Assembly: GCA_032209605.1 (NCBI GenBank)
Contig: JASFXZ010000005.1
Span: forward strand, 23,486,905-23,550,904
Direction of reading: 5' to 3'
Length of the DNA stretch: 64,000 nucleotides
Source of the DNA: Mactromeris polynyma
Lineage: Eukaryota; Mollusca; Bivalvia; Venerida; Mactridae
Position 1 is the first letter of the stretch; the number at the start of each line of letters is the position of its first letter. The notes under the pieces are model-generated. The model saw nothing but the letters and a program-made list of their open reading frames with translations, searched no databases and was not told where the DNA came from. The position numbers were made by a program, and so were the translations under genes. Shown here one piece after another: positions 1-11,900 of this stretch.

Positions 1-72
1 ACATGGTTTGTACCTACCCTCTCCACAATGGCAGTTGGATGCTCTACTGACTGAGTTATAGGGATGGACTAA
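1..72 (-). repeat. tRNA-derived SINE head (partial)
   Basis: Read on the minus strand, the first 70 bases resemble the 5' half of a tRNA, with an A-box-like CTCAGTCAGTAGAGC segment. The rest of the element lies outside the window. Similar heads recur at 8.9, 16.4, 24.9, 40.5 and 48.8 kb. A real tRNA is unlikely because no complete cloverleaf or matching acceptor stem is visible. Confidence 0.4.
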
Positions 73-102
73 TCCTCGGCAATTTTACTATTAGCTTGTA
101 AT

Positions 103-134
103 ATATACTAACACGAAAAAGAAAGTGTGCACTT
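103..134 (+). repeat. Left terminal inverted repeat of Tc1 element
   Basis: Positions 113-134 are the exact reverse complement of 1637-1658. The outer 10 bp match the other end with a few mismatches. A TA dinucleotide sits at the tip. Confidence 0.88.
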
Positions 135-1666
135 TTATATTGGGCATAACTTTTTTGTTACAAAGTTTAGATATACGGATTTATCATCATGAGTGAAGAA
201 AATAACCCTTTACACATTGCACCCATTTACCCTATATTTAAGCGCATAGACGGCTTTCAAATTGACAGCAGGCTATTATGCAACTTTTCGCTCGTGCTAC
301 CCGTGCAACGTGTGTACAGGTACAGGTTGACCCTGACCGATATCTTTACTTGTTATGCAATAATAAATCACAGTTCACTTTTGAATTTCACTCGTAAACA
401 AGATGCCACGGCTTCAAGAAAACGAACGAATTCAGGCACTTCTGCAACTCGCAGCCGGCGTCAGCGTTGCTGACGTCGCTAGGCAGTTTCACTGCCATAG
501 AAATACCATAATAAAACTCCGACGACGTTACCATCAGAATGGAAGCGTTAGAGATCGTCCACGATCCGGTAGACCGAAGGTGACAACGGCACGTCAGGAT
601 AGACATATGACGTTGACGCACTTACGTCATCGGTTCAAAACCGCTACAAGCACTGCGCGAGAGCTTGGCGTATGTAGGGATACGGTTCTAAACCGAATGC
701 GGGCCAATGCAAACCCGTTAAGGGCTAGGAGGCCTTATGTAGGTCAGATCCTTAATAACAGACATCGTGCTCTCAGACTGGTCTGGGCCCGCCGTCATCT
801 CCGTTGGAACCGTGCCATGTGGTCTAGGGTGCTCTTTAGTGATGAGTCGCGATTTAACTTTAGCACTGCTGACGGTAGAGTTCGGGTATTTAGACGTAAA
901 GGGGAACGTTTTGACCAGAACTGTTTATTAGAGCGAGATCGTTTTGGAGGGGGTAGTGTAATGGTCTGGGGAGGTATTATGGGCGGTAGGAAAACAGACC
1001 TTGTTGTTATTCATGGTAATTTAAATGCCCAAGGTTATGTTGACCAAGTTTTACGCCCAGTTGTTATTCCTTTCCTACAACAGAACCTTGGTTGTTTAAT
1101 GCATGATAACGCAAGGCCACATACTGCTATACTTACCAGGAATTATTTCGCTAGAAATAATGTTAACGTCTTACCTTGGCCGGCTTGCTCTCCGGACATG
1201 AATCCCATTGAACATTTATGGGATTTGCTTGGTCGGAGAGCAAGGAAAAAACATGTTATCAACAATATCAATGACTTGTGTGCAGCCTTAGTTCATGAAT
1301 GGAACGCCATTCCCGCCGACGTCATAAGACGTTACGTCAGGTCCATGCGATCTAGAATACTTGCGTTGATCCGTAGACGAGGAGGCCACAACAGATACTG
1401 ATTAATTGTCACGTAACTTGACAAATATCCGAAGGCAAAAAAGGAGTTACAAAACATTACAAATCTGCAACTTTTACTTTTAACCCCTACGTTATTCACA
1501 CGTTAAACAATGTTCTGATAATTATCAAATTTCACTTAAAAGTAAAACATCGTGTTGCCAATACATTTTTGCACATTTTGATACCAAATTTGCCAATATT
1601 TTGCTTCTATAAGTATAAAAAAATTCCCTCTAACCAAGTGCACACTTTCTTTTTCGTTTCAGTATA
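104..1666 (+). mobile_element. Tc1-type DNA transposon, near intact
   Basis: A complete-looking Tc1 element of about 1.56 kb. Terminal inverted repeats lie at about 103-134 and 1637-1667; their inner 22 bp (113-134 and 1637-1658) are identical, with only a few mismatches toward the tips. Both ends carry TATA, consistent with the TA target duplication of Tc1/mariner elements, although the palindromic TATA leaves the exact boundary ambiguous by 2 bp. One uninterrupted transposase reading frame lies inside. Near-identical ends and an open frame suggest recent insertion, about 1 kb beyond the 3' end of the calponin-like gene. Confidence 0.9.
403..1401 (+). CDS. Tc1-family transposase (DD34E), 332 aa
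   Basis: Cut-and-paste transposase that binds the element ends and inserts at TA. Seen in order: an N-terminal helix-turn-helix (about residues 5-45), a basic AT-hook-like RPRSGRPK (52-59), a second helix-turn-helix region (60-110), and the DDE catalytic core. The catalytic residues are D147 (in FSDESRF), D235 (in HDNARPH) and E270 (in NPIEHLW). The second and third are separated by 34 residues, the Tc1 spacing. The glycine-rich box GGGSVMVWGGI lies at 183-193. The length is normal for Tc1 (about 330-345 aa) and no stop or frameshift is present. The ATG at 403 begins the usual N-terminus, so I chose it; a 94-aa frame starting at 189 overlaps in another frame and has no family features. It may encode an active enzyme. 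Confidence 0.95.
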   Translation: MPRLQENERIQALLQLAAGVSVADVARQFHCHRNTIIKLRRRYHQNGSVRDRPRSGRPKVTTARQDRHMTLTHLRHRFKTATSTARELGVCRDTVLNRMRANANPLRARRPYVGQILNNRHRALRLVWARRHLRWNRAMWSRVLFSDESRFNFSTADGRVRVFRRKGERFDQNCLLERDRFGGGSVMVWGGIMGGRKTDLVVIHGNLNAQGYVDQVLRPVVIPFLQQNLGCLMHDNARPHTAILTRNYFARNNVNVLPWPACSPDMNPIEHLWDLLGRRARKKHVINNINDLCAALVHEWNAIPADVIRRYVRSMRSRILALIRRRGGHNRY

Positions 1667-1667
1667 T
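1637..1667 (-). repeat. Right terminal inverted repeat of Tc1 element
   Basis: Reverse complement of the left end, with a 22-bp identical core at 1637-1658. It is followed by TATA at 1663-1666. Confidence 0.88.
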
Positions 1668-2740
1668 GTAGTGTAGTTGGAATGTGCAAGTTCAGTGAAA
1701 ATTTGAAACTACGAAAGAAGCTTTTTGAAGCAACAAATTTGATTAAATAACACCAGCTCTCTGCTACTTCCTACTTTATTTCATATAATAATAATAATGA
1801 TATGAGTGTACAATATAAAACACAGTTATATAGTTGTAATAAACAAAGCAAACAAATAAACTCAAAAATAACTACATGTATAAACAAAATATAGAATATG
1901 CAATTTCAAATTTATATCACTTCTCCGCATAGATATTTAAGTGGATGTTACAAAAGTTGAATGCACCAGTATGTGGCTTACATATAATTAGACGGGGTGT
2001 TGTTCATTATATGTCTGAAATAGAGCATCTCGTGTTTGATTTATTATGTTTGAACTCTATTTTTGCCATTTTATGGGGGTATCAGCTCTTTTTCCAGCCC
2101 AGTACGTTTTAGTATGTTATCTTGATACTGCAAAAGCTTGTAGACAAAATTATACCCAAAGCGTATGAAATATAAAAGCATTGTTTGTTCAATACATGCT
2201 CTGTCTTATATAATCTTCACTTATTTATTAAAAACAAGTACATAAACATGACCAAAAAAAATACATTAACTAGTATTGAACAAACTTAAACTGACACTCA
2301 TTAGTCTTTGCCACTATCTTCATACAGAGTCTTCCTTCTCGTCGAGCGATCATGTCATTATATACATATATACTTAACGCCATTAAAATCGCAACTACAT
2401 CACTTAAAAAGAGTTTTATTGTTACAACTGACTAAATCATTCTTCAAAAAGAAATTAAACTATGACCTTAGTATTCATATTTAATATCTGATTAAGTTCA
2501 GGAAATTATATTTGAGCATTTAATATAAGTATTTCTTTATACTGTCACTGAGCTGACACAGAGCATTTTTAGTTGCATTATTAATGGCGTGAAGTATATA
2601 TTAAAAGTCGCTCTTCGTATCATAAACCTGTAAGAGTATTCGCGAGTGCCAAGTAAATATTGTCCGACTACAAAATATATGATGAACAGTATGTAATGAA
2701 CATGGCTTTCTAGAGTTTTTTTGTCACAGACATCTGTCCC
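1668..2740 (-). other. 3' flank and probable 3' UTR of calponin-like gene
   Basis: No open frame of note. On the minus strand, AATAAA-type signals occur at 2224-2229 and 2040-2045, about 500 and 700 nt past the stop codon; either could end the transcript. A short (ATA)n run lies near 1785-1800. Confidence 0.4.
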
Positions 2741-2929
2741 CTAATCGTTGATCATTCTTTGTTTACCCATGCTCAGACCAGCCTGGTTGGCCCCGGTGTT
2801 TGAACCGTATTGCATAGTGTTCACGGTGTTCTTGGCCTCCGCTAACTGCTCGGCAGTAAAGTTGAATTCTTGCGGATCGGCTGTTTTAGGTCCCAGTATG
2901 GGCCCTGTGTAGTCTGGTTTAGTTTGGGC
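2741..2929 (-). CDS. Calponin-like gene, last coding exon
   Basis: The acceptor is TTTTATTACAG, followed by AQTKPDYTGPILGPK. The exon holds the calponin-family repeat QYGSNTGANQAG and ends MINDstop, with TAG at 2741-2743. It starts in phase 0, matching the preceding exon. Confidence 0.9.
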   Translation of the reverse strand, partial: AQTKPDYTGPILGPKTADPQEFNFTAEQLAEAKNTVNTMQYGSNTGANQAGLSMGKQRMIND

Positions 2930-5900
2930 CTGTAATAAAAACAAATAATAAAGCGATAGGTTACCAAGTTCATTACTTGCTATTACTAATCATTGCAGTG
3001 GTCTTCCATTTTAGATTGTCAAGTTGTATCATCTCATTCCAGTTTCCGTGACGATCATACTCCTTGTCTTGGTTTCAAACTCAAGGCTTCCAGATTGTTT
3101 GAAAGTCACGGCCCAACAGTTTGTCAAGACGGAGTCAACCTGGGATAATATACTGAATACTAAATGGTTCAGAATTCAATAAATGTCTATGAAACTTTAT
3201 TAAAACACCAAATAAAGACCATCTCGAAATAAAGACCACCTCTATGGATGAGACCATAGTGTCATGAACAATGTTTTTAATTTTTCTACCTCAAATTTTT
3301 GCTCGATAATCAGACCACCTCACAGAAAGCGCAACCTTCTTTAGAATCAATGATGGTCTTATTATCGAGGTTTCAATGTATTTAAAAAACTAGACATGGG
3401 TACTTACAACTCTTCCAAGTGCATGAATACATAGAGTGACGGCAGGAACATTCTTCTTTTCCCAAAGATCCACAGTTTGAAATGCTTCTCTTACAGGAAC
3501 TCCATATTGTATAATGGCTTTGTTAAATCTCTCAATATTCTGCATCAATGCAAAACCGCCACCTTTCTTGTCAATTTTCTTTATACAGCCAGGCATCAGA
3601 ACATTCATTAAACTGAAACAGAGATAAAATTGCATGAAATCTGAAAAAAAGATATTTCAACAGCAAGGATATACAAGCACCGGCTTGGAATGGTTCATGG
3701 CAAAACACCGTCAAAAAGAGCAGGAAAAGTTTCTTTAAGCCACCAAGTCTGTTGTTACCGCATATATCTAGACCGATTGTAATAAATGCGCGTTTCAGTA
3801 TGTTGTTTCTTACTTGCATAAATTATAATCGTGCTTCTTTGACTATTTCGACCGGCTCCAGGAAACAAGAGAGCTGAAGAGATGAGAAATATTGTTGTGT
3901 ATGTATGTTCAACAATATCGCTTTTCCGATAAGGGCGAGGTCGATCAAAATGGCCTCATTCAACACTATAAACTCATGAATAATCCTAAATTACTCGACA
4001 TGTGTACGTGGTGCATCTCCAGGAGACAACTGTGACACGATATCTCAACTTTCTCTCATGAAGTAATGTACATAAAATTAGTTCATACTTGCAAAGCGTG
4101 ATTCCATCTTTTATCATTTCCGGATATTCTTTGGTTCTGTCAATTTTATCACCCGTCAGTTCTTCAATCCATTCCAACACTTGCTCCTCCATCTCCGGTT
4201 CTCTCTGTGGAATATAGATAATTTCAAAATTAAAGATACATAAGTAGCTGTTGTCAATTACCAGTAAACGCCAGGATAGTTTGTATTTGTGTGAAATTAG
4301 TTGCAGTATTAGTAACAGCAACAAATACTATACTACCAGCGGTACAAGCATTGATAATTACCGCCACTGCAAACGGTAATAATAATAATTCTTACAGTAA
4401 AACCTCAATTATAAGACCATCCTTGGGATCCTAGAAATCTGGTCTTCTTATTGAGGTGCTCTTAATATTGACGTTGAATAAAGAGCAAAACTGTAAATAT
4501 GGACTTGAAAATTGTGTTTTTAATTTTGAGGTGGTCTAAAAGTGAGGTTTTGCTGTATATGGATTTCTAAAATATGAAATGTAGGCAGAAATTAAAGCAA
4601 CATTATTTGCGCTATGGAAGAAAGGAGATGGAATAGTTCTGTTTTGTTTATTTCCACTTCTCCAATACTGTAGAAAATATTATAAACACACGTTATATTC
4701 TCATACAAAAAGTCTATGAATGCAGAAAATGTCCACACGTGAGGTAAGCTATAAACGAGTAACATCAGCAACACTGCTTTTACTGCCAGAAGAGCTATAT
4801 ATATATACAATGTACTTATAGTTCCACTTCTAGATTCAGACCAGTAATACGTACTGTATCTACACAGTTACTGTTACAAGTGCTAACTTGCAGCTATCTA
4901 AATGATGAATACAACAGGGCCCATCGTTATAATGTATCAATCATGTTTGGAGACCACTCTCAGAATGCATTATTGTCATTGGTTAATCTTGAGACACTGC
5001 TCTGCACTAACCAATAAGAGACTTGAGCTTTTAGACTGGTCTGCTTAGTGAGTTTTTTATCCTCGGGCTAAGATCCGTTCACGAGAAAATAAATTCTACG
5101 CCAGCAAGCATGAACCACATAAATATAATAGGTGAAATTTATAAAATCTGTTATATAACATTAATTCTACAGTTAGAATTTCCTCTCAAGTTTTATACAG
5201 TTAAGGATAGCACAATGCAGCTCTCAATATCCCACTTAGACAATGGCGTAGTGTGTAACTTTTTCATTTCTAGTATTCAACAAACATTTGAATCCAGACT
5301 ACACATTTACCAAAACACATTTTTGCAGTTGGTTTCCACGGCAACGAACGTGCCTTTGATCTTTACATTTATATTCGTTTAAGATTACATTATGACTGTG
5401 ACATTATTGATCGTAATTACACGTGTTTATATTTCTGCAAGTGGCTAAGACCGAATTGTACTAATACTTGAATGGAGCGTAATTCCGGCGTGGGAAGACA
5501 CTTAGGAAATGCACATATGGCTTACGAAATATAATCAGGATAATAGCTACTTTATAGTCAGTGATTCGATCTGACGTAATCAACTACGAGTTTCTACAAT
5601 TCCTGTGGTACATCACACAATTAACGTTATGTCCCTTTACGATCATGAATTTACAATGCAGCTTGTAGTTACGTTAACGCAAAATAACAGCATGTCTGGC
5701 GTAAGATCAACTATGACGCGGTTACTAATCTTGCTGGAATTGTTTATGATTTATTTAGTACACTATTAGTTGGCTATAATACTATTTTGACATTCAGCTG
5801 ATGTGCAGAATCTACTCTTCAAGGTAAGTGATTACTGGCGTAGGTGTACTATTGTACGTAAATTGTTGTCTTAAATGCTCCTACATTGTGTCTGTTACAT

Positions 5901-8900
5901 CTTGATCACGAACCACATCGCTGACAGTGGTAACATCAATAATCGTATCGGAATAATGTTGGCAGTAGTAGTAGTAACAGCAGCATCAGTATTACTGTTC
6001 TTATCACTCGAGAGTGTCAAGAGTTGTTTCCCTTTATCCTCAGTGTAGTACATGTATATACACATACGCAAAGGGGCAAAGGGATATAACTCTGGAAGGG
6101 ATAAACGGAAAGAACTCGTGGCAATCTCCAGTGGTTCTTACTGCTAACAGAACTTGCAGTAAAACAGCTATAACTGCTTCACAGCTGTAGATATTGTATA
6201 TTATATAGGTTTTGTTGTATAAGGCAGTCAGAGCAATGTCGTGTATTAATATGAATAATCGTTCATACTGCCCATAATATTGCTTCAATTTCTGTATTTC
6301 AGATCTTAGAAATTTATAGAATTCAGTATACTTATATGAACTACTGACACAACGATTAGTATAATTGCTCTTTCTGCTGATAGTAGTATACCACTACTTA
6401 GAGTGAATATATCATTAGCACTAATCCACTACATATCAAATCGGTTTTATATGTCCATGTCTAGAATCCACGAAATAATGGTCTTTCGTTTTCATGATAA
6501 AATAACGTTCCTAGTAACATATAAACATTGGAATCTCTAATAGTTACAACGCACAAATACAAAAACCCTTTCAGTACAGCCCATTATGGATGCAAGACTA
6601 CACTGTACCACCATTACCCAGAGACATGTCAATGAACTTGCGTAAACCATACATGTACGCTCATTTCTGGATGTAATCTTTTTTTATATATCAGATTTGT
6701 ATTTTTTTACCTTGTTACCTTACTGCATATGTTTTTATAACATCGTAATATCAATGTTATGATTTTATCACATTAATCATACAATCTATAAGGCTTACAA
6801 GTATGTGGAAAAAACGTGGAACAATGTATCATTTTTTCATCATATGTTCCAGAGAATTCACACACTCTATTGTAGCAGATATCTGGCACACAAACTTGTA
6901 TTTCTATTTTAAAACCCTCAACATCCTAGCTGCTATGAATCAGGCCTCAATTTATCATCTTTTTAACACAGATACGAACATTTTCAATTACACAAGTTAT
7001 AATCAAAAGTCTGCAATGAAATTTCTCGCAGATGTTTATATTACTCATTTATTTTTTACGAAATTTTCAAAGAACTTTAAATTAAATGTTTAGATGTAAA
7101 TTATTCGAATTGCTTGCGGAATTTCATATATGCATCTCAATTAAATATTTGTTATGTTGAACAAACTTTCTAAATCATTTAAATTAACTAAGATTGCGAT
7201 TTGAATTTTTGGACAATGAGTAATATAAATATTTGTTTATCAAAGTAGGCAAGTCAGGCTTCGCCATAACTGGTAGCCACATACTCCGCGCAGATATTTG
7301 ACTGGTTCCGAACTCACGCAATGGATGTAACTACAGCGAGGGGTATGGGTCGGGGCGTAAGATGCTTAAGTTAGGATAATCCAGTATGGCATTGGGAATA
7401 ATTTCTCCGTTTTTATTCTGTTTTACCATTTACATAACTTGGTGTTATCAATTAATGGATCTTATCTCGAAAATAACAGAATCATTTATTTACGGTAGAG
7501 GCTTCAGAGACATGCAATACGGTTGTATTGATAAAAAACTTATTTTTTCGGGAACAACACAATAAAATTAAAAGGGGAGACTTAAAACAAAACATATAAA
7601 TAAACTGCACAATTGTTTTTAACAATACATAATTCCGGTGTTGGTCGGGCGCGTCCACCCTTGAATCATGTTTCATAAAACACATCACATACGGTTAGAA
7701 AAATTTCAATGTTTGAACCGTTAGACGTTGCGTCAAATACTGATACTCATTTTAATTAAGGTAGAACACCCCTAATGTAATCCTATCTTTGGCCAATATC
7801 GATATTAAAATTCCGTGCCTATTTTGTTGAAGATCAGTCGTTTCCGATTTTTTTCGGGCACTACCGGAATCATACCGATCTTCAACGGACACGTCACGAA
7901 ATGTACCGATATCGGCCGATGTTTCAATCTTTTAGCAGAAATCAATTAAGAATGATCTATGTTAAAGATCTGCCATTGTTACCTTTGGATGGTAAAGTAT
8001 TGGTGAGTCAAACAAATTAATCCACCTTTACCGAATGCGCAGCTTGATTACGTCAACCACCCCACCAGCCAGAAATCATTCATAAGCTATATCGGCTTTA
8101 CGTTTCCTTAATTACCTACACCAGATTGTTTTTCTATCATGAAATATTCTACCTTGCCAAAACTAATTACCATTCGATGCGTGAATCATGATAATTCTAC
8201 TTGCCTACGGAATCCAATTTCTCGTTCAAGCTTTAACAGAAATGTTAAAGGTTGATAACCAAATCTAACTTTTCATTACCATAGTTAATTAGTTAATCAA
8301 AATGTTAAATAGTTAACCTATTAATTCGATTCAATGTTTATATTAGCTGCAGTTATCGGCATGGCATATATGCATGTCAATCATCAATCAACGGAACATG
8401 TTTATGTACAAGGTAACAGAAGTCAGCACAATGATACATCAACCTTCGTTGCTGATTCTGATCATATTTTCTTGTATCATGTTTCTACAAATACGCCCGC
8501 TGTGTTTGGAACTCTACCAAATCATCAAGGTTAAACTATTTTCAAAGAATGTAGCATTTTTGTGTATATTTTCAGACGATGTACTTAAATTAGAACCGGT
8601 GTTTGGCAATGCGTTTCAGATTACATGTAATACCAGCATATATTGCTCAGAACATTGTATTCTAACTAGTCAATGTTTCTGGTGCTCACGAATCGTTAGT
8701 GTTCCACAAATTGTTAATTGCTTTATCGTGCAACATACAAGCGTTTCAGTGCTTAGTATTGTTGTATTTTAGTTTTACACTGTTTACTTGTTCTTCCTCA
8801 TACAACTGACAACTTCCCTTTATGAATCAGCGGTGGAGGACAATTGACTCTACATGTGTTTTGTTCACTCAAATTGTCACGAAGCACAGCCACTTAATCC

Positions 8901-11900
8901 GCAGTACGAATCTACGGCTTCAAAATTAACTGTCGAGTGATCTACTGGCTGAGCTAACGGGACGGGCTGTGCATGGCGCAATACATGATCATTTTTTTTA
9001 ATATGACGGTATAAAAGTATCTAAGTAGAGAAAACAGTCACACTCTAAGTCCATGAGGAATCATTTAGTTAACCTTCATGATTTCAAATGCTCACTTTGT
9101 GAAATTTTGGCTCAGAGCAATTTCAAATTATCAGCTTCAAACCATAGATTAACATTTCCAATATATTCAACCGAGTGATAAGAATGTAAATTGATTAGAG
9201 CCGAAAACAAAGGTTTAATTACACATGTATAAACTGAGGAACTTTTACGTAATCATAGTTCAAAGCCAAATATACTACGTTTTGAATCAAAACCTTTTCA
9301 CCTTTATATGATCGAAACACGTGGGTCTATTGATGTATCTATTTGAGCGAACGTGCTTTGCTTGAAGCTATTCGTCCGACAATTCAATTAACACCTCCAA
9401 ATTCCACAACGGTTTTATTTGCGCTTCACACATGTGTGTGCAAAACATTTGCGGTATTGTAAAGTAATTAAATTCTGCGATACCTACTTGTATGGCTCTG
9501 GTTATTTCTGCTGATCTGTGCTAAACACTCATGTGGCTAGTTTAATGGCGTTGAATGTATTCGACCCTATAGTTCATTGAAGTGTACTAATGGCGTTGGT
9601 AATTGCAAAATCCAGTTTTTATTGCTAAATGGCCGGCTAATAAATAGTTACTTTGTATGTTGAAATGATTGGAACCGGAAATGACCAGAACCTCGACACA
9701 CTAAATCTTTCAAGAAGAGTTCAAGTTCTGAAGGCAAATATTTTATTTCTTAGATAATGAAAGTCATGTAACAAACAGTCTTATCATTTACAGTGATACT
9801 AGAATGTCGAAGTATAGTATACATACCAGTCATACCAGATCTATTGACCATGCATTCTTTAATTCTGTAAGTTCTTGAAAATTAAAGTTTTAGATCAATC
9901 TCAGTTGAGATCTTTTGTGTAATCGGGGTCAGACTGAGGCTTGTAATTTCCATTCAAGCTGAATCTTAGTCCTCTGCGTATTTTTTTGTAACCATCTAAT
10001 TTTCATGTAAGCATATTATATTATACAATTCATACATATATGTCTTACAAGAAATAATAAATGCACAATGTGTTCATAGTCAGTTTTCAAGTACATAGGA
10101 AATATAACCATTAATTAATTATAGAGGGTTTTTATAATTCATCGTTAAATTATAATGTTCTTTCAATTTTCTTCCTTAGTATAAAGCTATGTATACACAT
10201 TTTTAAATCAAAACAGTTTGTTAATTTATTATATGAAGAGATGAAAAATACCATCCTCCACCACAAGAAGGATGGTCTAGGCAGCGAAAGCGAAAATAGC
10301 TAAACCACCTTAGATGGAAAAATAACAGTTTTGAATATTGTAAATAAATAATTATTTAAGTAAACACTAAAGGCAAACATTATTTAGAACATCTCAGCCA
10401 TTGTTATACATGATGTATACACTCGGAGTTATTTGCAAAGACATACTTTTAAACTATGTTTTACATATTTATTGTTGAATTTATCTTGCAACTAAATGTC
10501 TTATAAAGTTAATGTATTTATTGTAATTCCAAATATTTTCTACGGAAAACGGGTAACTCGCAAGAACCGTATACGATGGTACAATGCTCTTAGCACTTTA
10601 ATCTAATTGTTTTAATAAGTGATTTGTACTTAATTATCGACAACAACTGTTGCTTAGGATGATTCCTGGCACATGAAGCTGTTCATTGCGTAAGACAGGC
10701 GTAATACACATAAAGTAAATTATTTGTTTTATCAGAAATACGAACACGTGTTCAATGCGTTTATTTTAAGATCAGTTTCGCAACATAGCCAACTTTTTTT
10801 GTTCCAAGTATCTAGCGTTAAAGCATATAATTTTAGTACTCATGTATCAACAAATCGAAACACGAGTGGTAAGATTTTTAGCGTGTGAATTTCTGACAGA
10901 TGCTGGTTGCACTTGTATGAATAAAAGCCTTCTTGCGGGAGAGAAAATTAAACTATTTCAGCAATTCAACAGAAGCTATATTACGGTCACATTAAAACAG
11001 TCTTTGATGAACGCGTTACTTCCTGAAAATCAATACTAATTTGCAAGGCATTGTTTAAAAATAGTTCTCTTGATATTATCAAAAATATTCCTGCAAAAAG
11101 CCAAAACATTTTTGTGATAATTATTTTGGCGGGTAAGTAGATAGCAACAAACAATCACAATCAAATAGTCAGAGATTCTCATTCTTCGTTACCCATCTCC
11201 GTATATATGGTGGTTACATGTATTTTGTTTATTGATACAACCATATCGACACATTTCGTAAAATATACTTATTTATTGTTTCCATATCCACGTTGGGATA
11301 AACATTTGCTATCTGGATGGCTGCCACGGTATCAGGGCGATATACGGACCGCGTAAAACTAGCCAAGAAATATTTATCTATCAATCAACACCTCTATTTT
11401 CCCACTTTATATCTATCTGTCAGTTCGTTCACAGAGGAGTGTTTTGTTAATTAGAACAAGGTAGCAAGTTGTGTTTTGTTATAGGAAGTACAGTAATACC
11501 TCACAATTAAGACCAACTCATTGATAAGACCATATCTTCCTGGACTGGTTTTCAATAGTTTTTCCACATTTTAATTTAATAATTAGACCACGTCATTAGT
11601 AAGACCGACCTTCTTTAGAACCAATGGTGCTCTGATCATTGACGTTTTACTGTAAGTGCGTTCGTTCAATATAGTTTAATTCATCTACAAGTTACCATAA
11701 CGCATTTAACTACGGCGAATTCAATTCTGTTTCGAGTTCTTGGTATGTATTACACTCGTCTTGCATACAAGAATATCATATTTTCAAAAATAAGCTACAT
11801 TTATCAAGATGAAGATATATTCATTATATTAGGCGCCCATATGATTGAAGTTTCCATCAGTTTTATCTAGCTCTTCTGAACTTACAAGTTCTTTGACGTC

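Noticed and set aside
189..473. 94-codon plus-strand frame ahead of the transposase
   Set aside because: Overlaps the real transposase start in another frame and has no family features; it lies inside the Tc1 element.
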